From positions 186,001-250,000 of the forward strand of contig NZ_VXDB01000003.1 in NCBI RefSeq assembly GCF_008711325.1: DNA of 64,000 bases, written 5' to 3'. Shown in pieces: positions 35,363 to 45,062 of this stretch. How positions within the stretch are numbered: position 1 is the first letter of the stretch; each line of letters opens with the position of its first letter. The position numbers and the translations under genes were made by a program. The notes under the pieces are model-generated. The model had not been told where the DNA came from, searched no databases, and saw nothing but the letters and a program-made list of their open reading frames with translations. The stretch comes from Roseibium sediminis (GTDB taxonomy: Bacteria > Pseudomonadota > Alphaproteobacteria > Rhizobiales > Stappiaceae).

Positions 35363-36805
35363 ATGAATTATCGCGCAATCGCGCACCCGATCGGTCACCT
35401 CCTCCTGTTGATCGCATTTCTAATGCTGATTCCGGCAGGAGTTGATGGGTTCTTCGGCAACCCGGACTGGATCGTTTTCCTGAAATCATTTGTGATTGTC
35501 GGCGGGATCGGTGCGCTCACGACGACTGCGTTCTATGGAGAAGCCCCGCTTTATCGCTTCCGCGATGCAGTCATTTTCGTGAACGCTGCCTGGCTGGTCT
35601 TTTCCCTCGCCGGAGCCATGCCCCTTTACGAGAGCTCGCTCAACATCAGTTTCACGGACGCATTTTTCGAGGCCGCGTCCGGATTGACGACAACCGGGTC
35701 AACGGTCCTCACCGGCCTTGATAATCTCCCGCCAGGGATTTTGCTGTGGCGATCACTGTTGCAATGGATCGGAGGAATTGGGGTCGTCGCTCTCGGAATA
35801 TGGCTCCTACCCGGTCTGCGTGTCGCGGGCAGTCAGCTCTTTGCGATCGAGTCATCGGAAAACACGACAAAGCCATATGGCCGCGTCAGTCCGTTCGTCA
35901 TCCGCCTCCTGTCGCTGTATGCCGGGCTGACGCTCGCCTGCACCTTCAGCTACATGGCGGTCGGCATGTCGCCCTTCAACGCCATCAACCACGCTTTCAC
36001 CACCGTCTCGACCGGTGGCTTTTCAACGTCAGACATGTCCTTCGGACAATTCAGCGGGATCGGTGCCTACTGGGTCGCTATTATCTTCATGCTGGCCTCA
36101 AGCGTGCCGTTTCTCTACCTGATCCGCACTATGGAGCAGCGCAATCTTGCATTCGACCCGCAAATCCTGGCGCTGCTGATCGTCTGTTTCGTTGGATCCT
36201 TTGCCGTGTTTCTCGCAGAACGTTTCATCGTTCATGACACGCCGTTTCACATGTTCACGCTCGCGACCTTCAACGTTGTCTCGGTTATCTCGACAACAGG
36301 ATACGCGGCAAATGACTATCTGAAGTTCGGACCGCTAGTGGTCTGCATATTCTTCATCCTGACCTTCTTTGGCGGGTGCAGCGGATCCACGTCGGGCGGG
36401 TTCAAGATGTTCCGCCTTACCATTCTGTCCAATTACATTCTCGGGCTGTCGAGACGGATCGTTCGCCCCCACCGTATCATCAGCACCCGATATCGCGGCG
36501 AACCAGTTTCAAGTCCGATCCTTGAAGGCGTCCTAGTTTTTGCCGTCCTATACACCGCTACATTCTCGCTATTTGCCGGCATTTACGCGGCAGCGGGACT
36601 GGATCTGGAAACGGCGCTCAGCGCGTCTATTACCGCTCTTGCAAATGTCGGTCCGGGGGTCGGCAATACAATCGGCCCGTCGGGAACATTTCAAACATTG
36701 CCTGATCCGGTGAAGTGGATGCTGGCCTTTCAAATGATCCTTGGCCGTTTGGAAATTCTGGTCGGGCTGTTGATTTTCACCCCGGACTTCTGGCTCGACA
36801 AATAA
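35363..36805 (+). CDS. trkH: TrkH-family potassium uptake protein
   Basis: Membrane subunit of the Trk K+ uptake system, 480 residues. The four pore-like repeats are visible: FEAASGLTTTGSTVL, HAFTTVSTGGFSTSD, FNVVSVISTTGYAAND and ITALANVGPGVG, each with the selectivity glycine. GGCSGSTSGGFKMFR lies in the gate loop region before the third/fourth repeats. The cytoplasmic partner TrkA is not encoded here. It is divergent from ffh. The ribosome site is weak (GTACGAAG). Confidence 0.92.
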   Translation: MNYRAIAHPIGHLLLLIAFLMLIPAGVDGFFGNPDWIVFLKSFVIVGGIGALTTTAFYGEAPLYRFRDAVIFVNAAWLVFSLAGAMPLYESSLNISFTDAFFEAASGLTTTGSTVLTGLDNLPPGILLWRSLLQWIGGIGVVALGIWLLPGLRVAGSQLFAIESSENTTKPYGRVSPFVIRLLSLYAGLTLACTFSYMAVGMSPFNAINHAFTTVSTGGFSTSDMSFGQFSGIGAYWVAIIFMLASSVPFLYLIRTMEQRNLAFDPQILALLIVCFVGSFAVFLAERFIVHDTPFHMFTLATFNVVSVISTTGYAANDYLKFGPLVVCIFFILTFFGGCSGSTSGGFKMFRLTILSNYILGLSRRIVRPHRIISTRYRGEPVSSPILEGVLVFAVLYTATFSLFAGIYAAAGLDLETALSASITALANVGPGVGNTIGPSGTFQTLPDPVKWMLAFQMILGRLEILVGLLIFTPDFWLDK

Positions 36806-36806
36806 A

Positions 36807-36839
36807 AAACCACCGCTGGCATCGAGCGAGCGGTGGTTT
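36807..36839. terminator. Terminator after trkH
   Basis: Perfect 11-bp stem AAACCACCGCT / AGCGGTGGTTT with an 11-base loop begins right after the trkH stop; A- and T-rich ends allow use from both sides, also ending the convergent EF-hand gene. Confidence 0.85.
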
Positions 36840-36898
36840 CGATCAGGCAGGTCTGTCAGGCATCAAAAAGGCAAGACAGACCCATATGCCTTTCAGCA

Positions 36899-37129
36899 TT
36901 ACTGCTGGATGGATTCGAACTCATCGGCGTCGAGCGAACCGTCCTGATTAGCGTCAGCTGCCTTGAAAGCATCTTCGGTAACAGTGGTGATCACTGCGGA
37001 GATTTCTTCGAAGGACACAACGCCATCAGCATTGCTGTCGACATCTTCGAAGGCGACGCCCTGTGCAAGCGCGGCGGTGGAAACCGATACGGCACCGGCA
37101 ACAAGCGCAGCAAATAGACGTTTGGACAT
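36899..37129 (-). CDS. Exported EF-hand calcium-binding protein
   Basis: A 76-residue protein with signal peptide (MSKRLFAALVAGAVSVSTAALA, cleaved near 22) and two complete EF-hand loops: residues 31-42 (DSNADGVVSFEE) and 59-70 (DANQDGSLDADE), each with the D-x-N/D-x-D-G...E ligand pattern. The mature protein is a minimal EF-hand pair of about 54 residues, likely periplasmic calcium-binding. Such proteins are common in alphaproteobacteria but their partner is unknown. It is a single gene between convergent trkH and the PLP protein gene. Confidence 0.88.
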   Translation of the reverse strand: MSKRLFAALVAGAVSVSTAALAQGVAFEDVDSNADGVVSFEEISAVITTVTEDAFKAADANQDGSLDADEFESIQQ

Positions 37130-37366
37130 TTCATGAGCTCCAATTTGAGACTGAAGTTCCGCATCTCATCCGCCGCAGCCACATTAGCCGGGCGGTCCGG
37201 AACGACGCGGAATTTGATGTGCCATGAAGGCGGGCCCAAGGCCGATTTTTGGAGCACTTAAGGTGTTGTTGTGGCAGGTAAAATTTACGTGATCTGAAAT
37301 ATGTCCAAATTCTGCCTTTTTGTGATCTGTGTGGTGGAATTGTGGCGAACCGCTTGAGGCAAAGAC

Positions 37367-38041
37367 TTATCCATAGTCTCGAGAGCCGAAAATCGCGGAG
37401 CCGACCCGGACATACGTGGCTCCAAAGTCGACAGCTGTTTCATAGTCGGATGACATGCCCATGGAGAGTTGCGACAATCCGTTTCGTCGAGCAATCTTTT
37501 CAAGCAGGGCAAAGTGTGGACCAGGGGCATCTTCCACCGGGGGAATGCACATCAGTCCAATGATGTTCAAGCCGATTTCATCCCGGCAGAGGCGAATGAA
37601 CGCGTCTGTTTCCTTCGGCGCGATGCCTGCCTTCTGGGGTTCCTCACCGGTGTTCACCTGAACGAAACATGGCAGATTGCGGCCCTGCTTCTCCATCTCC
37701 GTCTTCAGTGCCCGGGCAATTTTCTCGCGATCGACCGTGTGAACCACATCAAAAGTCTGAACAGCTTCTTTGGCCTTGTTCGATTGCAGCGGGCCAATAA
37801 GGTGGAGTTCGATGCCGTCAAACTCCTCCCGCAAGGCGGGCCACTTGCCCATGGCCTCCTGAACCCGGTTCTCACCAAAAACTCGCTGTCCGGCCTCAAG
37901 AACCGGGCGAATGTCGTTGGCGCCAAAGGTTTTCGAGACCGCAATCAAGTTGACGGAGCCATTTTCCCGTCCAGCGTCGGCTTCAGCCTTTTGAAGGTCT
38001 GCATTCACGCTTTTCAGACGGTCGATCGCAGTCTCGGTCAT
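37367..38041 (-). CDS. YggS/PROSC-family pyridoxal phosphate homeostasis protein
   Basis: A 224-residue single-domain PLP barrel without its own catalytic activity that buffers the cofactor. PLP lysine lies in LIAVSKTFG near residue 35; FGENRVQEA, LIGPLQSNK, VNTGEEPQKAG and LSMGMSSDYETAVDFGATYVRVGSAIFG are family signatures. It is divergent from leuS across about 220 bases. No other B6-related gene is near. Confidence 0.94.
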   Translation of the reverse strand: MTETAIDRLKSVNADLQKAEADAGRENGSVNLIAVSKTFGANDIRPVLEAGQRVFGENRVQEAMGKWPALREEFDGIELHLIGPLQSNKAKEAVQTFDVVHTVDREKIARALKTEMEKQGRNLPCFVQVNTGEEPQKAGIAPKETDAFIRLCRDEIGLNIIGLMCIPPVEDAPGPHFALLEKIARRNGLSQLSMGMSSDYETAVDFGATYVRVGSAIFGSRDYG

Positions 38042-38262
38042 GTCTTGCCCCGGTTACTCAAGATGGAGTGTCTCCCCTGATTGGATGGAACCGGCAAAAA
38101 AAGCAAGTCACCAGGGAATATCCCGCTTTTCTCGGCATTTGTTGGGCCAAGGCGCTTCAACTTGGTTGACCGGAGCGCAATTTTCTGGTGACAGTCCGGC
38201 AACCACTCAACTGGCAAAACGCACCGCCTCCCATTCCGGTGCACAGAAAAACGGCAACTTTT

Positions 38263-40869
38263 ATGGCAACCGAACGGTACAACGCGCGCGAAGTCGAAGC
38301 GCGCTGGCGGAAGGTCTGGAACGAGAAGAATGTATTCGTCACGCAGAATGACGATCCTCGGGACAAGTATTACGTCCTTGAGATGTTCCCCTACCCGTCC
38401 GGCCGCATTCACATGGGCCATGTTCGAAACTATGCCATGGGCGATGTCGTGGCCCGTTACAAGCGCGCAAGAGGATTCAACGTCCTTCACCCGATGGGCT
38501 GGGACGCGTTCGGTATGCCGGCAGAAAACGCTGCCATGCAGAACAAGGTACATCCGCGCGACTGGACCTATGAGAACATCGCAACCATGCGCGACCAGCT
38601 CAAGTCCATGGGTTTGTCGCTGGACTGGAGCCGCGAGTTCGCAACCTGCGATGTGGAATATTACATGCAGCAGCAGCGCCTGTTCCTGAAGTTTCTGGAA
38701 GCCGGGCTGGTCTATCGCAAGAAGTCCAAGGTCAACTGGGACCCGGTCGACATGACCGTTCTTGCCAACGAGCAGGTGATCGACGGGCGCGGCTGGCGCT
38801 CAGGTGCGCTTGTCGAACAGCGCGAACTGACCCAATGGTTCTTCCGCATTTCCGATTATTCGGAAGACCTGCTGGAAGCGATCGAGACCCTCGACCGCTG
38901 GCCGGAAAAAGTACGTCTCATGCAAAAGAACTGGATCGGCAAGTCGGAAGGCCTGCGCGTCCGCTTCGAATTCACAGCCCCGGCTCCGACTGGCGACAAT
39001 GATCTGGAAATTTTTACGACCCGCCCGGACACGCTTTTCGGTGCATCCTTCATGGGTCTTTCCCCGGACCATCCGATATCTGCAAAGCTTGCCGAGGAGA
39101 ATCCGACTCTGAAGGCCTTCATCGACGAATGCCGACGCGTCGGAACCTCAGAAGAAGCTATTGAAAAGGCAGAGAAAACTGGTGTCGATACAGGTCTTCG
39201 CGTCAAACATCCGCTGGACAGCTCCATTGAACTGCCGGTCTATGTCGCGAACTTCATCCTGATGGATTACGGAACTGGCGCTATCTTTGCCTGTCCGGCA
39301 CACGATCAGCGTGACTTGGATTTTGCCCGCAAATATGGCCTGCCCGTACGCCCTGTCGTTTTGCCAAAGGATGCCGATCCAGCGACATTCGATGTTGCCG
39401 AAGAGGCCTACACAGATGACGGTACGATCTTCAATTCCGGCTTTCTGGACGGCATGAGCATTACCGATGCCAAGGAAGCAGTTGCCGCCAAGCTGGAATC
39501 CGTCACCATCGGAAATTCCGCCCAGGCGCAGCGCCAGATCAATTACCGTCTTCGTGACTGGGGTATTTCGCGCCAGCGGTATTGGGGATGTCCCATACCG
39601 GTCGTCCACTGCGACGATTGCGGGGTTGTTCCGGAGAAAAGCGAGAACCTTCCGGTCGAGTTGCCTTCCGATATCGATTTTGACAAGCCGGGTAACCCGC
39701 TGGATCGTCATCCGACCTGGCGCAATGTCGCCTGCCCGTCTTGCGGAAAGCCGGCAAGGCGCGAAACCGACACCATGGACACCTTCGTCGATTCCTCCTG
39801 GTATTTCGCCCGCTTCACCGCGCCGCGCTGCGAGGAACCAACCGAACCGCAAACAGCAACAGATTGGCTGCCGGTTGACCAGTATATCGGCGGCATCGAA
39901 CACGCGATCCTGCACCTCCTCTATTCGCGCTTCTTCACCCGCGCCATGCAGAAGGTTGGCGCTGTGGACCTGAAAGAGCCGTTCAAGGGCCTCTTCACGC
40001 AGGGCATGGTGGTTCACGAGACCTACAAGGGCGCAGACGGCAAATGGCTGAGCCCGGCGGAGATCACCATTTCCGATTCGGACGGCAAGCGCACAGCTGT
40101 TCATACTCAAAACGGATCGGCGGTCGAGATCGGTTCGATCGAGAAAATGTCCAAGTCGAAAAAGAACACCATAGATCCGACGGACATCATCGACACCTAC
40201 GGTGCAGACACGGCTCGCTGGTTCATGCTGTCGGATTCTCCGCCAGAGCGTGACGTGATCTGGACCGAGGAAGGTGTTCAGGGAGCCTGGCGCTTCGTAC
40301 AGCGTGTCTGGCGCCTTGTTGGCGAGATTTCAGAGATCGCAAACAGTGGATCGGCAGCGCAAGCCTCGGGAGCAGCTCAGGACCTTCGCAAGGCCGCTCA
40401 CAAGGCTCTTGCAGTCACCTCGAACGATTTGGACAACCTTGGCTTCAACCGCGTCATTGCCCGCGCCTATGACCTCGTCAATCAGATCAGCAAGGTGCTG
40501 AATGGCGCAACGGATGTTCCGGGACGCGCCTTTGCGCTTCATGAAGCAGGACGCATCCTGGTTCAGATCATCGGACCGGTGATGCCACATCTTGCCGAAG
40601 AGTGCTGGAAGGAACTAGGAGGCGAAGGCCTACTCTGCGAAACAGCATGGCCAGTTGCTGATGACAGCCTTCTGGTGGATGACACGATCATCTATCCGAT
40701 CCAGATCAACGGAAAACGTCGCGGCGAACTGACAATTGCAAAAGAGGCTTCCAAAGAGGAGGTCGAAGCGGCTACCTTGGCACTTGATTTCGTTCAAAAA
40801 TCACTTGAAGGCAATGCGCCGAAGAAGCTGATCGTCGTGCCGCAAAGGATCGTCAATGTCGTCGTCTAA
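38263..40869 (+). CDS. leuS: Leucyl-tRNA synthetase LeuS
   Basis: Class I synthetase of 868 residues. HMGH (the HIGH motif) is at 50-53 and KMSKS at 628-632. The editing domain in between includes [20 protein letters not shown]; zinc-region cysteines appear as CDDCG and CPSCG. ATG 38,263 is used since the protein opens MATERYN as in relatives; the ORF's 25 extra codons upstream lie in leader sequence. It overlaps lptE by 14 bases and is the first gene of leuS-lptE-holA. Confidence 0.97.
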   Translation: MATERYNAREVEARWRKVWNEKNVFVTQNDDPRDKYYVLEMFPYPSGRIHMGHVRNYAMGDVVARYKRARGFNVLHPMGWDAFGMPAENAAMQNKVHPRDWTYENIATMRDQLKSMGLSLDWSREFATCDVEYYMQQQRLFLKFLEAGLVYRKKSKVNWDPVDMTVLANEQVIDGRGWRSGALVEQRELTQWFFRISDYSEDLLEAIETLDRWPEKVRLMQKNWIGKSEGLRVRFEFTAPAPTGDNDLEIFTTRPDTLFGASFMGLSPDHPISAKLAEENPTLKAFIDECRRVGTSEEAIEKAEKTGVDTGLRVKHPLDSSIELPVYVANFILMDYGTGAIFACPAHDQRDLDFARKYGLPVRPVVLPKDADPATFDVAEEAYTDDGTIFNSGFLDGMSITDAKEAVAAKLESVTIGNSAQAQRQINYRLRDWGISRQRYWGCPIPVVHCDDCGVVPEKSENLPVELPSDIDFDKPGNPLDRHPTWRNVACPSCGKPARRETDTMDTFVDSSWYFARFTAPRCEEPTEPQTATDWLPVDQYIGGIEHAILHLLYSRFFTRAMQKVGAVDLKEPFKGLFTQGMVVHETYKGADGKWLSPAEITISDSDGKRTAVHTQNGSAVEIGSIEKMSKSKKNTIDPTDIIDTYGADTARWFMLSDSPPERDVIWTEEGVQGAWRFVQRVWRLVGEISEIANSGSAAQASGAAQDLRKAAHKALAVTSNDLDNLGFNRVIARAYDLVNQISKVLNGATDVPGRAFALHEAGRILVQIIGPVMPHLAEECWKELGGEGLLCETAWPVADDSLLVDDTIIYPIQINGKRRGELTIAKEASKEEVEAATLALDFVQKSLEGNAPKKLIVVPQRIVNVVV

Positions 40870-41416
40870 AAGCCCATCCCGCCGACACTTTACCGGACTA
40901 GCCCTTTCCGCACTGGGAATGGCCGTCCTTTTGGGCGGATGTCAGATACGGCCGCTGTATGGCTCGCTCGGGTCCTCGGCCGATCCTGGATCGGACGTGG
41001 CGAACGAGCTTGCTGCCATTTCGCTGGATTCGATCGGCGGCATCTCCCGCCGACCGGCCGCTCGCGAACTTTACAACGAGCTGACGTTCAAGTTACAGCG
41101 CGGAACGTCTCCTGCAGGTGAAAAATACCGTCTGAGGGTGCAGGCAAACATCTCGACGGCTGCGGTCAGCGTCCAGCAGTTCTCGGACGTTCCCGCCTCC
41201 TACACGATGACCATGAACGCCCACTTCATCCTGACCGACATTGCAACAGACAAGGCCTTGCTGACAGGCAAGTCCTTCTCCACGGCAGCCTTTGACTTCT
41301 CAAATCAGCGTTTTGCCAATGAACGGGCAAGCCGGGATGCGGAAGAACGGGTTGCCCGTGCGGTTGCTCAGGACATTCATGCCCGACTTGCAGGCTATTT
41401 CGCGCAAAACCGATAA
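40856..41416 (+). CDS. lptE: LPS assembly lipoprotein LptE
   Basis: Outer-membrane lipoprotein that forms the plug of the LptD translocon. 186 residues: a basic N-terminus with an RR pair, hydrophobic segment and lipobox LLGGCQ with C29. The IRPLYG after it and the alternating strands with [17 protein letters not shown] are the alphaproteobacterial LptE pattern. It begins inside the end of leuS and is followed 21 bases later by holA, so the three genes are one unit. Confidence 0.9.
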   Translation: MSSSKSPSRRHFTGLALSALGMAVLLGGCQIRPLYGSLGSSADPGSDVANELAAISLDSIGGISRRPAARELYNELTFKLQRGTSPAGEKYRLRVQANISTAAVSVQQFSDVPASYTMTMNAHFILTDIATDKALLTGKSFSTAAFDFSNQRFANERASRDAEERVARAVAQDIHARLAGYFAQNR

Positions 41417-41437
41417 CACCTGCACCCGGAGGCATTC

Positions 41438-42481
41438 GTGACAACGCTCAAGGCATCCGAGGCCGACAGGTTTGTATCCTATCCCCCTCCAGCGGGCGGT
41501 GTGATCCTGATCTTCGGCCCGGATACCGGGTTGGTGTCCGAACGGGCGACACGCCTCGTCCAGAAGGCGTCAGAAGGCGATAGCGACCCATTCAACCTTG
41601 CCAAACTCGATGCATCGGAACTCGTTTCTGATCCGACTCGTTTGATGGATGAAGTCCTGACCATTCCCCTTTTTGGCGGGCGGCGGATCATCTGGATCAA
41701 GGAAACCTCAGGCAAGAACCTTAATCCTGCCCTCGACCCGCTTCTCAAACTCGACGACTGGCCCTCTCTGGTGGTTATCGAGGGCGGTGACATCAAGAAG
41801 GGTGTCGGCCTCAGAAAGCTCATCGAGCCGCACAAACGCGCCGTCGCAATCCCCTGTTACGTCGATGGGGAGCGAACAATCGATCAGTTGATTGACGAGG
41901 AAACCCGTGAGGCCGGGATCACGATTTCCAGAGAGGCACGCGCGGCCCTGCACAGCCTTCTGGGGGGCGATCGCATGGCAAGCCGCGGCGAGCTCAAGAA
42001 GCTCTGCCTCTACACGCTCGGCAAGGACCGGATCGAAACCGAAGACATCACCGCCATCATCGGTGATGCATCGGCATTTGAAACGTCCGAATTGATCGAT
42101 GCGGCTGCGACCGGAGATCTCGCCACGCTGGACCACGGCCTGGAAAGGCTCTCGGCAGCCGGTTCAAATGCCTCCGTCATTGCAAATCAGGCCCTGAAAC
42201 ACTTCCAGCTCCTGCATCGCATGCGGGCAGACGTTGATCAGGGGCGCAGCGCGTCTCAGGTGGTCGATGGACAGCGTCCGCCAATTTTCTTTGGTAGGCG
42301 CCCCTCCATGTCCAGACAACTCCAGATATGGGCTTCAAGGGATTTGGAGAAGGCTCTGAGCATCCTGGCAGACGCAACCAAGGTTTCCCGCCTGAATGAC
42401 AATCTGGGTGTTCCAGTGCTCTCTGAGGCGCTTTTGACAATTGCCCGCGTTGCAAAGGCTCGCAGTTCCAGAAACAGATAA
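41438..42481 (+). CDS. holA: DNA polymerase III delta subunit HolA
   Basis: Clamp-loader subunit that opens the beta clamp. 347 residues, starting with GTG preceded by GGAGG. The N-terminal AAA-like domain carries FGPDTGLVSERA (degenerate phosphate loop), the LFGGRRIIWIKE clamp-opening segment, and the C-terminal helices LERLSAAGSNASVIANQALKHFQLL. It converges with parB, the standard order next to the origin cluster. Confidence 0.93.
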   Translation: MTTLKASEADRFVSYPPPAGGVILIFGPDTGLVSERATRLVQKASEGDSDPFNLAKLDASELVSDPTRLMDEVLTIPLFGGRRIIWIKETSGKNLNPALDPLLKLDDWPSLVVIEGGDIKKGVGLRKLIEPHKRAVAIPCYVDGERTIDQLIDEETREAGITISREARAALHSLLGGDRMASRGELKKLCLYTLGKDRIETEDITAIIGDASAFETSELIDAAATGDLATLDHGLERLSAAGSNASVIANQALKHFQLLHRMRADVDQGRSASQVVDGQRPPIFFGRRPSMSRQLQIWASRDLEKALSILADATKVSRLNDNLGVPVLSEALLTIARVAKARSSRNR

Positions 42482-42504
42482 GGCGGCACACATGTACCGC
42501 CTTT
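42480..42504. terminator. Possible terminator between holA and parB
   Basis: Stem AAGGCGG / CCGCCTT with a 10-base loop overlaps the holA stop. The T-run is short, so strength is doubtful; it could serve both converging genes. Confidence 0.5.
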
Positions 42505-42538
42505 GATCGAGGTTTCGGTTTCGATTCGACCAGTCGCC

Positions 42539-43456
42539 TCAGCGCACCTCGACGCCAAGCTTCTTGCAGATCTCGTCCAACTGCTCCAGCGAAGTATACT
42601 TGATCTTCAGATCACCCGTTTCCTTGCCCGGCTTATGGCCAAGCGTGACCTTCAATCCCAGCGTATCGGAAAGACGCTTCTCGAGGGACTTGGTATCCGC
42701 GTCCTTCTCCGCCTTTGTCGAAGGTTCCTTGCCCTTTCCAAGAAGACGGGCAAGGGCTTCTGGATCTTGCGCCAGCTTTTCGGCATCGCGGACGGTCAAG
42801 CCGCGTTCCACCAGAATCTCGGCAAGCGCTGCCGGGTCTTCAACGGTGATAAGTGCTCTGGCGTGGCCAGCCGTCAAAAGTCCCTCGGCAAGATAGTCCT
42901 TCACGGAGTTGGGCAGTTTCATCAGGCGCATCGTATTGGCAACATGGCTGCGGCTCTTGCCGATCACCTTGGCCAACTCACCCTGGCTGTATTTGAACTC
43001 CGCGACCAGTTGCTCATAGCCCATTGCTTCTTCGATCGGGTTCAGGTCCGCGCGCTGGACGTTTTCAATGATCGCAAGCTCAAGCGCTTCCTGATCAGTA
43101 ACGTCGCGAATGATGATCGGCGCCTCGTGCAACCCTGCCCTCTGCGCGGCACGCCAACGGCGCTCGCCGGCGATGATCTCATATCGATCCACCTGCCCTG
43201 CAGCCGGACGAACGAGGATAGGTTGGACAATGCCTTTTGCCCGAAGCGATTCGGACAGATCGGCGAGATCCTTTTCGGCAAAAGTCTTGCGTGGGTTTCG
43301 CGGATTTGGAGTCAGGTGCTCGATCGGAACACGTTTCGTATCCCGATGAATGCGCTCCGACGGAGCCTCCGAGGCTGGTTGTGTAGACGCATCGCCAATA
43401 AGAGCCGCAAGACCACGGCCCAATCGCTTCTGCTTTCCGCCTTCTTCAGCCATCAT
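42539..43456 (-). CDS. parB: Chromosome partitioning protein ParB
   Basis: CTP-switch protein that loads at parS and spreads as a sliding clamp. 305 residues: N-terminal ParA-activating LGRGLAAL (12-19), the ParB nuclease-like domain with GERRWRAA at 97-104 (CTP and Arg motif), the helix-turn-helix YSQGELAKVIGKSRSHVANTMRL and the C-terminal dimer domain. It is 110 bases downstream of parA. The parS sites it should bind lie 1.5-6 kb away on the same side. Confidence 0.97.
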   Translation of the reverse strand: MMAEEGGKQKRLGRGLAALIGDASTQPASEAPSERIHRDTKRVPIEHLTPNPRNPRKTFAEKDLADLSESLRAKGIVQPILVRPAAGQVDRYEIIAGERRWRAAQRAGLHEAPIIIRDVTDQEALELAIIENVQRADLNPIEEAMGYEQLVAEFKYSQGELAKVIGKSRSHVANTMRLMKLPNSVKDYLAEGLLTAGHARALITVEDPAALAEILVERGLTVRDAEKLAQDPEALARLLGKGKEPSTKAEKDADTKSLEKRLSDTLGLKVTLGHKPGKETGDLKIKYTSLEQLDEICKKLGVEVR

Positions 43457-43566
43457 ACAACCCTACTCTTTTTATTTTTTATTTCAGATACTTAAGTCGA
43501 AACCGAAGTGTTTTCCGAACACCGGCTAATCACTTCGCTTCCGAATCGGTTCTTGAGCCGGTCCGC

Positions 43567-44391
43567 TCAGGCCGCAACACGGCGCAAATCGCGTTCCCGC
43601 TGTATAATCTCGGAGGCCAGCTTGAGATAGGCCTGACTACCCGCGCATTTCAGATCATACAGAAGCGCAGGCTTTCCGTAGGACGGAGCTTCAGAAATGC
43701 GGACGTTTCGCGGGATCACCGTTTCATAAACCGCATCGCCCATGGTCTCGCGCACATCCGCAACCACCTGCGCCGACAAATTGTTGCGGCTGTCATACAT
43801 GGTCAGGACGATGCCATGGATCGTCAATTCGCCGTTCAGTGCGTTGCGCACCTGTTCAACCGTGCTGAGCAACTGGCTCAGACCTTCCAGTGCAAAGAAC
43901 TCGCATTGCAGCGGAACAAGGATTGAGTGCGAAGCGGCCAGCGCATTGATGGTCAGGAGGTTCAGCGACGGCGGACAATCAACCAACACATAGGTGAAGC
44001 CGATGTCCTGATAGAGCCGCGAGCGGGTCAGGTTCTGGATTGCGTTTCGCAACCGAAAAGCGCGATCACCACTGGACGCGATTTCAAGCTCCAGCCCCAG
44101 AAGGTCCATTGTGGACGGAGCCACCCAAAGGCGATTGACCGCGGTTTCCTTGATGGCTTCATCAAGTTCACAATCCCCGCTCAACACATCATAGGTTGAG
44201 AGGCCACGATCACGGCGCTCGATACCGAGACCCGTGGACGCGTTGCCCTGGGGATCAAGATCGATGACCAGAACCTTTTCCCCCACCGCAGCAAGGGCCG
44301 TCCCAAGATTGATGGCGGTCGTGGTTTTTCCAACGCCCCCCTTCTGATTGGCCAACGCCAACACGCGAGGATTTTCCGGAAGCATGCTCAT
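43567..44391 (-). CDS. parA: Chromosome partitioning ATPase ParA
   Basis: Walker-type ATPase that moves ParB-parS complexes over the nucleoid. 274 residues with the deviant Walker A KGGVGKT at 17-23, the switch DLDPQGNASTGLG and the VDCPPSLNLLT motif. The protein is chromosomal-type, lacking the plasmid ParA N-terminal DNA-binding domain. It begins just after rsmG on the same strand, the usual Rhizobiales order. Confidence 0.97.
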   Translation of the reverse strand: MSMLPENPRVLALANQKGGVGKTTTAINLGTALAAVGEKVLVIDLDPQGNASTGLGIERRDRGLSTYDVLSGDCELDEAIKETAVNRLWVAPSTMDLLGLELEIASSGDRAFRLRNAIQNLTRSRLYQDIGFTYVLVDCPPSLNLLTINALAASHSILVPLQCEFFALEGLSQLLSTVEQVRNALNGELTIHGIVLTMYDSRNNLSAQVVADVRETMGDAVYETVIPRNVRISEAPSYGKPALLYDLKCAGSQAYLKLASEIIQRERDLRRVAA

Positions 44392-44406
44392 TCGGACGAT
44401 ACCTTC

Positions 44407-45060
44407 CTAACTTGGCCGGGCGGAAATGTTTGAAACAACAAGCATCCGGCTCGTAGGGTCGATGACACTCTTCTTTTCTAACAGATCGAAATTCCAAGTG
44501 TGAGACGCTTCGTCAACTTCTCGCTGGAAATCTTGACCTTTGTGGAAAACGGCCTTGGCTCCGGCGCTTGTAAAGGGCTCTGCCAATGACAAAAGACTGT
44601 CCAAAGAGGCAAGGGCGCGAGCGGAAACCGCATCCACTGCCCCATGGCTCCAGGATTTCGCAACCGATTCGATCCGTCCGGGATAGACAGTCCCCTTCGA
44701 CCCGGTCTCCCGAAGAGCCGTTCTGAGGAAAGCCGCCTTTTTCTGATTGCTCTCGATAAGATGCACATGTCCGTCGGGATCATCCGCCAGCACAATGGCG
44801 GTCACGATTCCCGGGAACCCGCCCCCGCTCCCAATGTCCACCCAGACCTTTGCTTCCGGCAAGGACCACGCGGTTTGTAGGCTGTCTGCGATATGTCGCA
44901 CCCAGAGATCAGGGATCGTCGACGGCGCAATGAGGTTCTGCGCCTTTTGCCACTTCAAAACCAGATCAGCATAGATCTGGAGGCGGTCGAGAGTTTCACG
45001 TGAAACATCCCCATACTTATGCACAACCTGTGCAGTGTTGTTCAGCTTCTCCACAGACAC
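44407..45060 (-). CDS. rsmG: 16S rRNA (guanine-N7)-methyltransferase RsmG
   Basis: Methylates G527 of 16S rRNA. 217 residues with the SAM loop VWVDIGSGGGFPGIV, then HLIESNQKKAAFLR and DAVSARALASL. A parS-like palindrome (44,992-45,007) lies within its 5' coding part. Only two bases separate it from the mnmG stop, so it is coupled to mnmG translation. Confidence 0.96.
   Translation of the reverse strand: MSVEKLNNTAQVVHKYGDVSRETLDRLQIYADLVLKWQKAQNLIAPSTIPDLWVRHIADSLQTAWSLPEAKVWVDIGSGGGFPGIVTAIVLADDPDGHVHLIESNQKKAAFLRTALRETGSKGTVYPGRIESVAKSWSHGAVDAVSARALASLDSLLSLAEPFTSAGAKAVFHKGQDFQREVDEASHTWNFDLLEKKSVIDPTSRMLVVSNISARPS
44992..45007. other. parS-like site 1
   Basis: Sixteen bases matching the parS consensus TGTTTCACGTGAAACA except at the first base, located inside rsmG. 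First of five such palindromes in 4.3 kb. Confidence 0.88.
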
Positions 45061-45062
45061 GG

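Noticed and set aside
39148-40110. A 320-codon minus-strand ORF
   Set aside because: Antisense to leuS between its HIGH and KMSKS motifs.
42503-43495. A 330-codon plus-strand ORF
   Set aside because: Antisense to parB, which has all its motifs.
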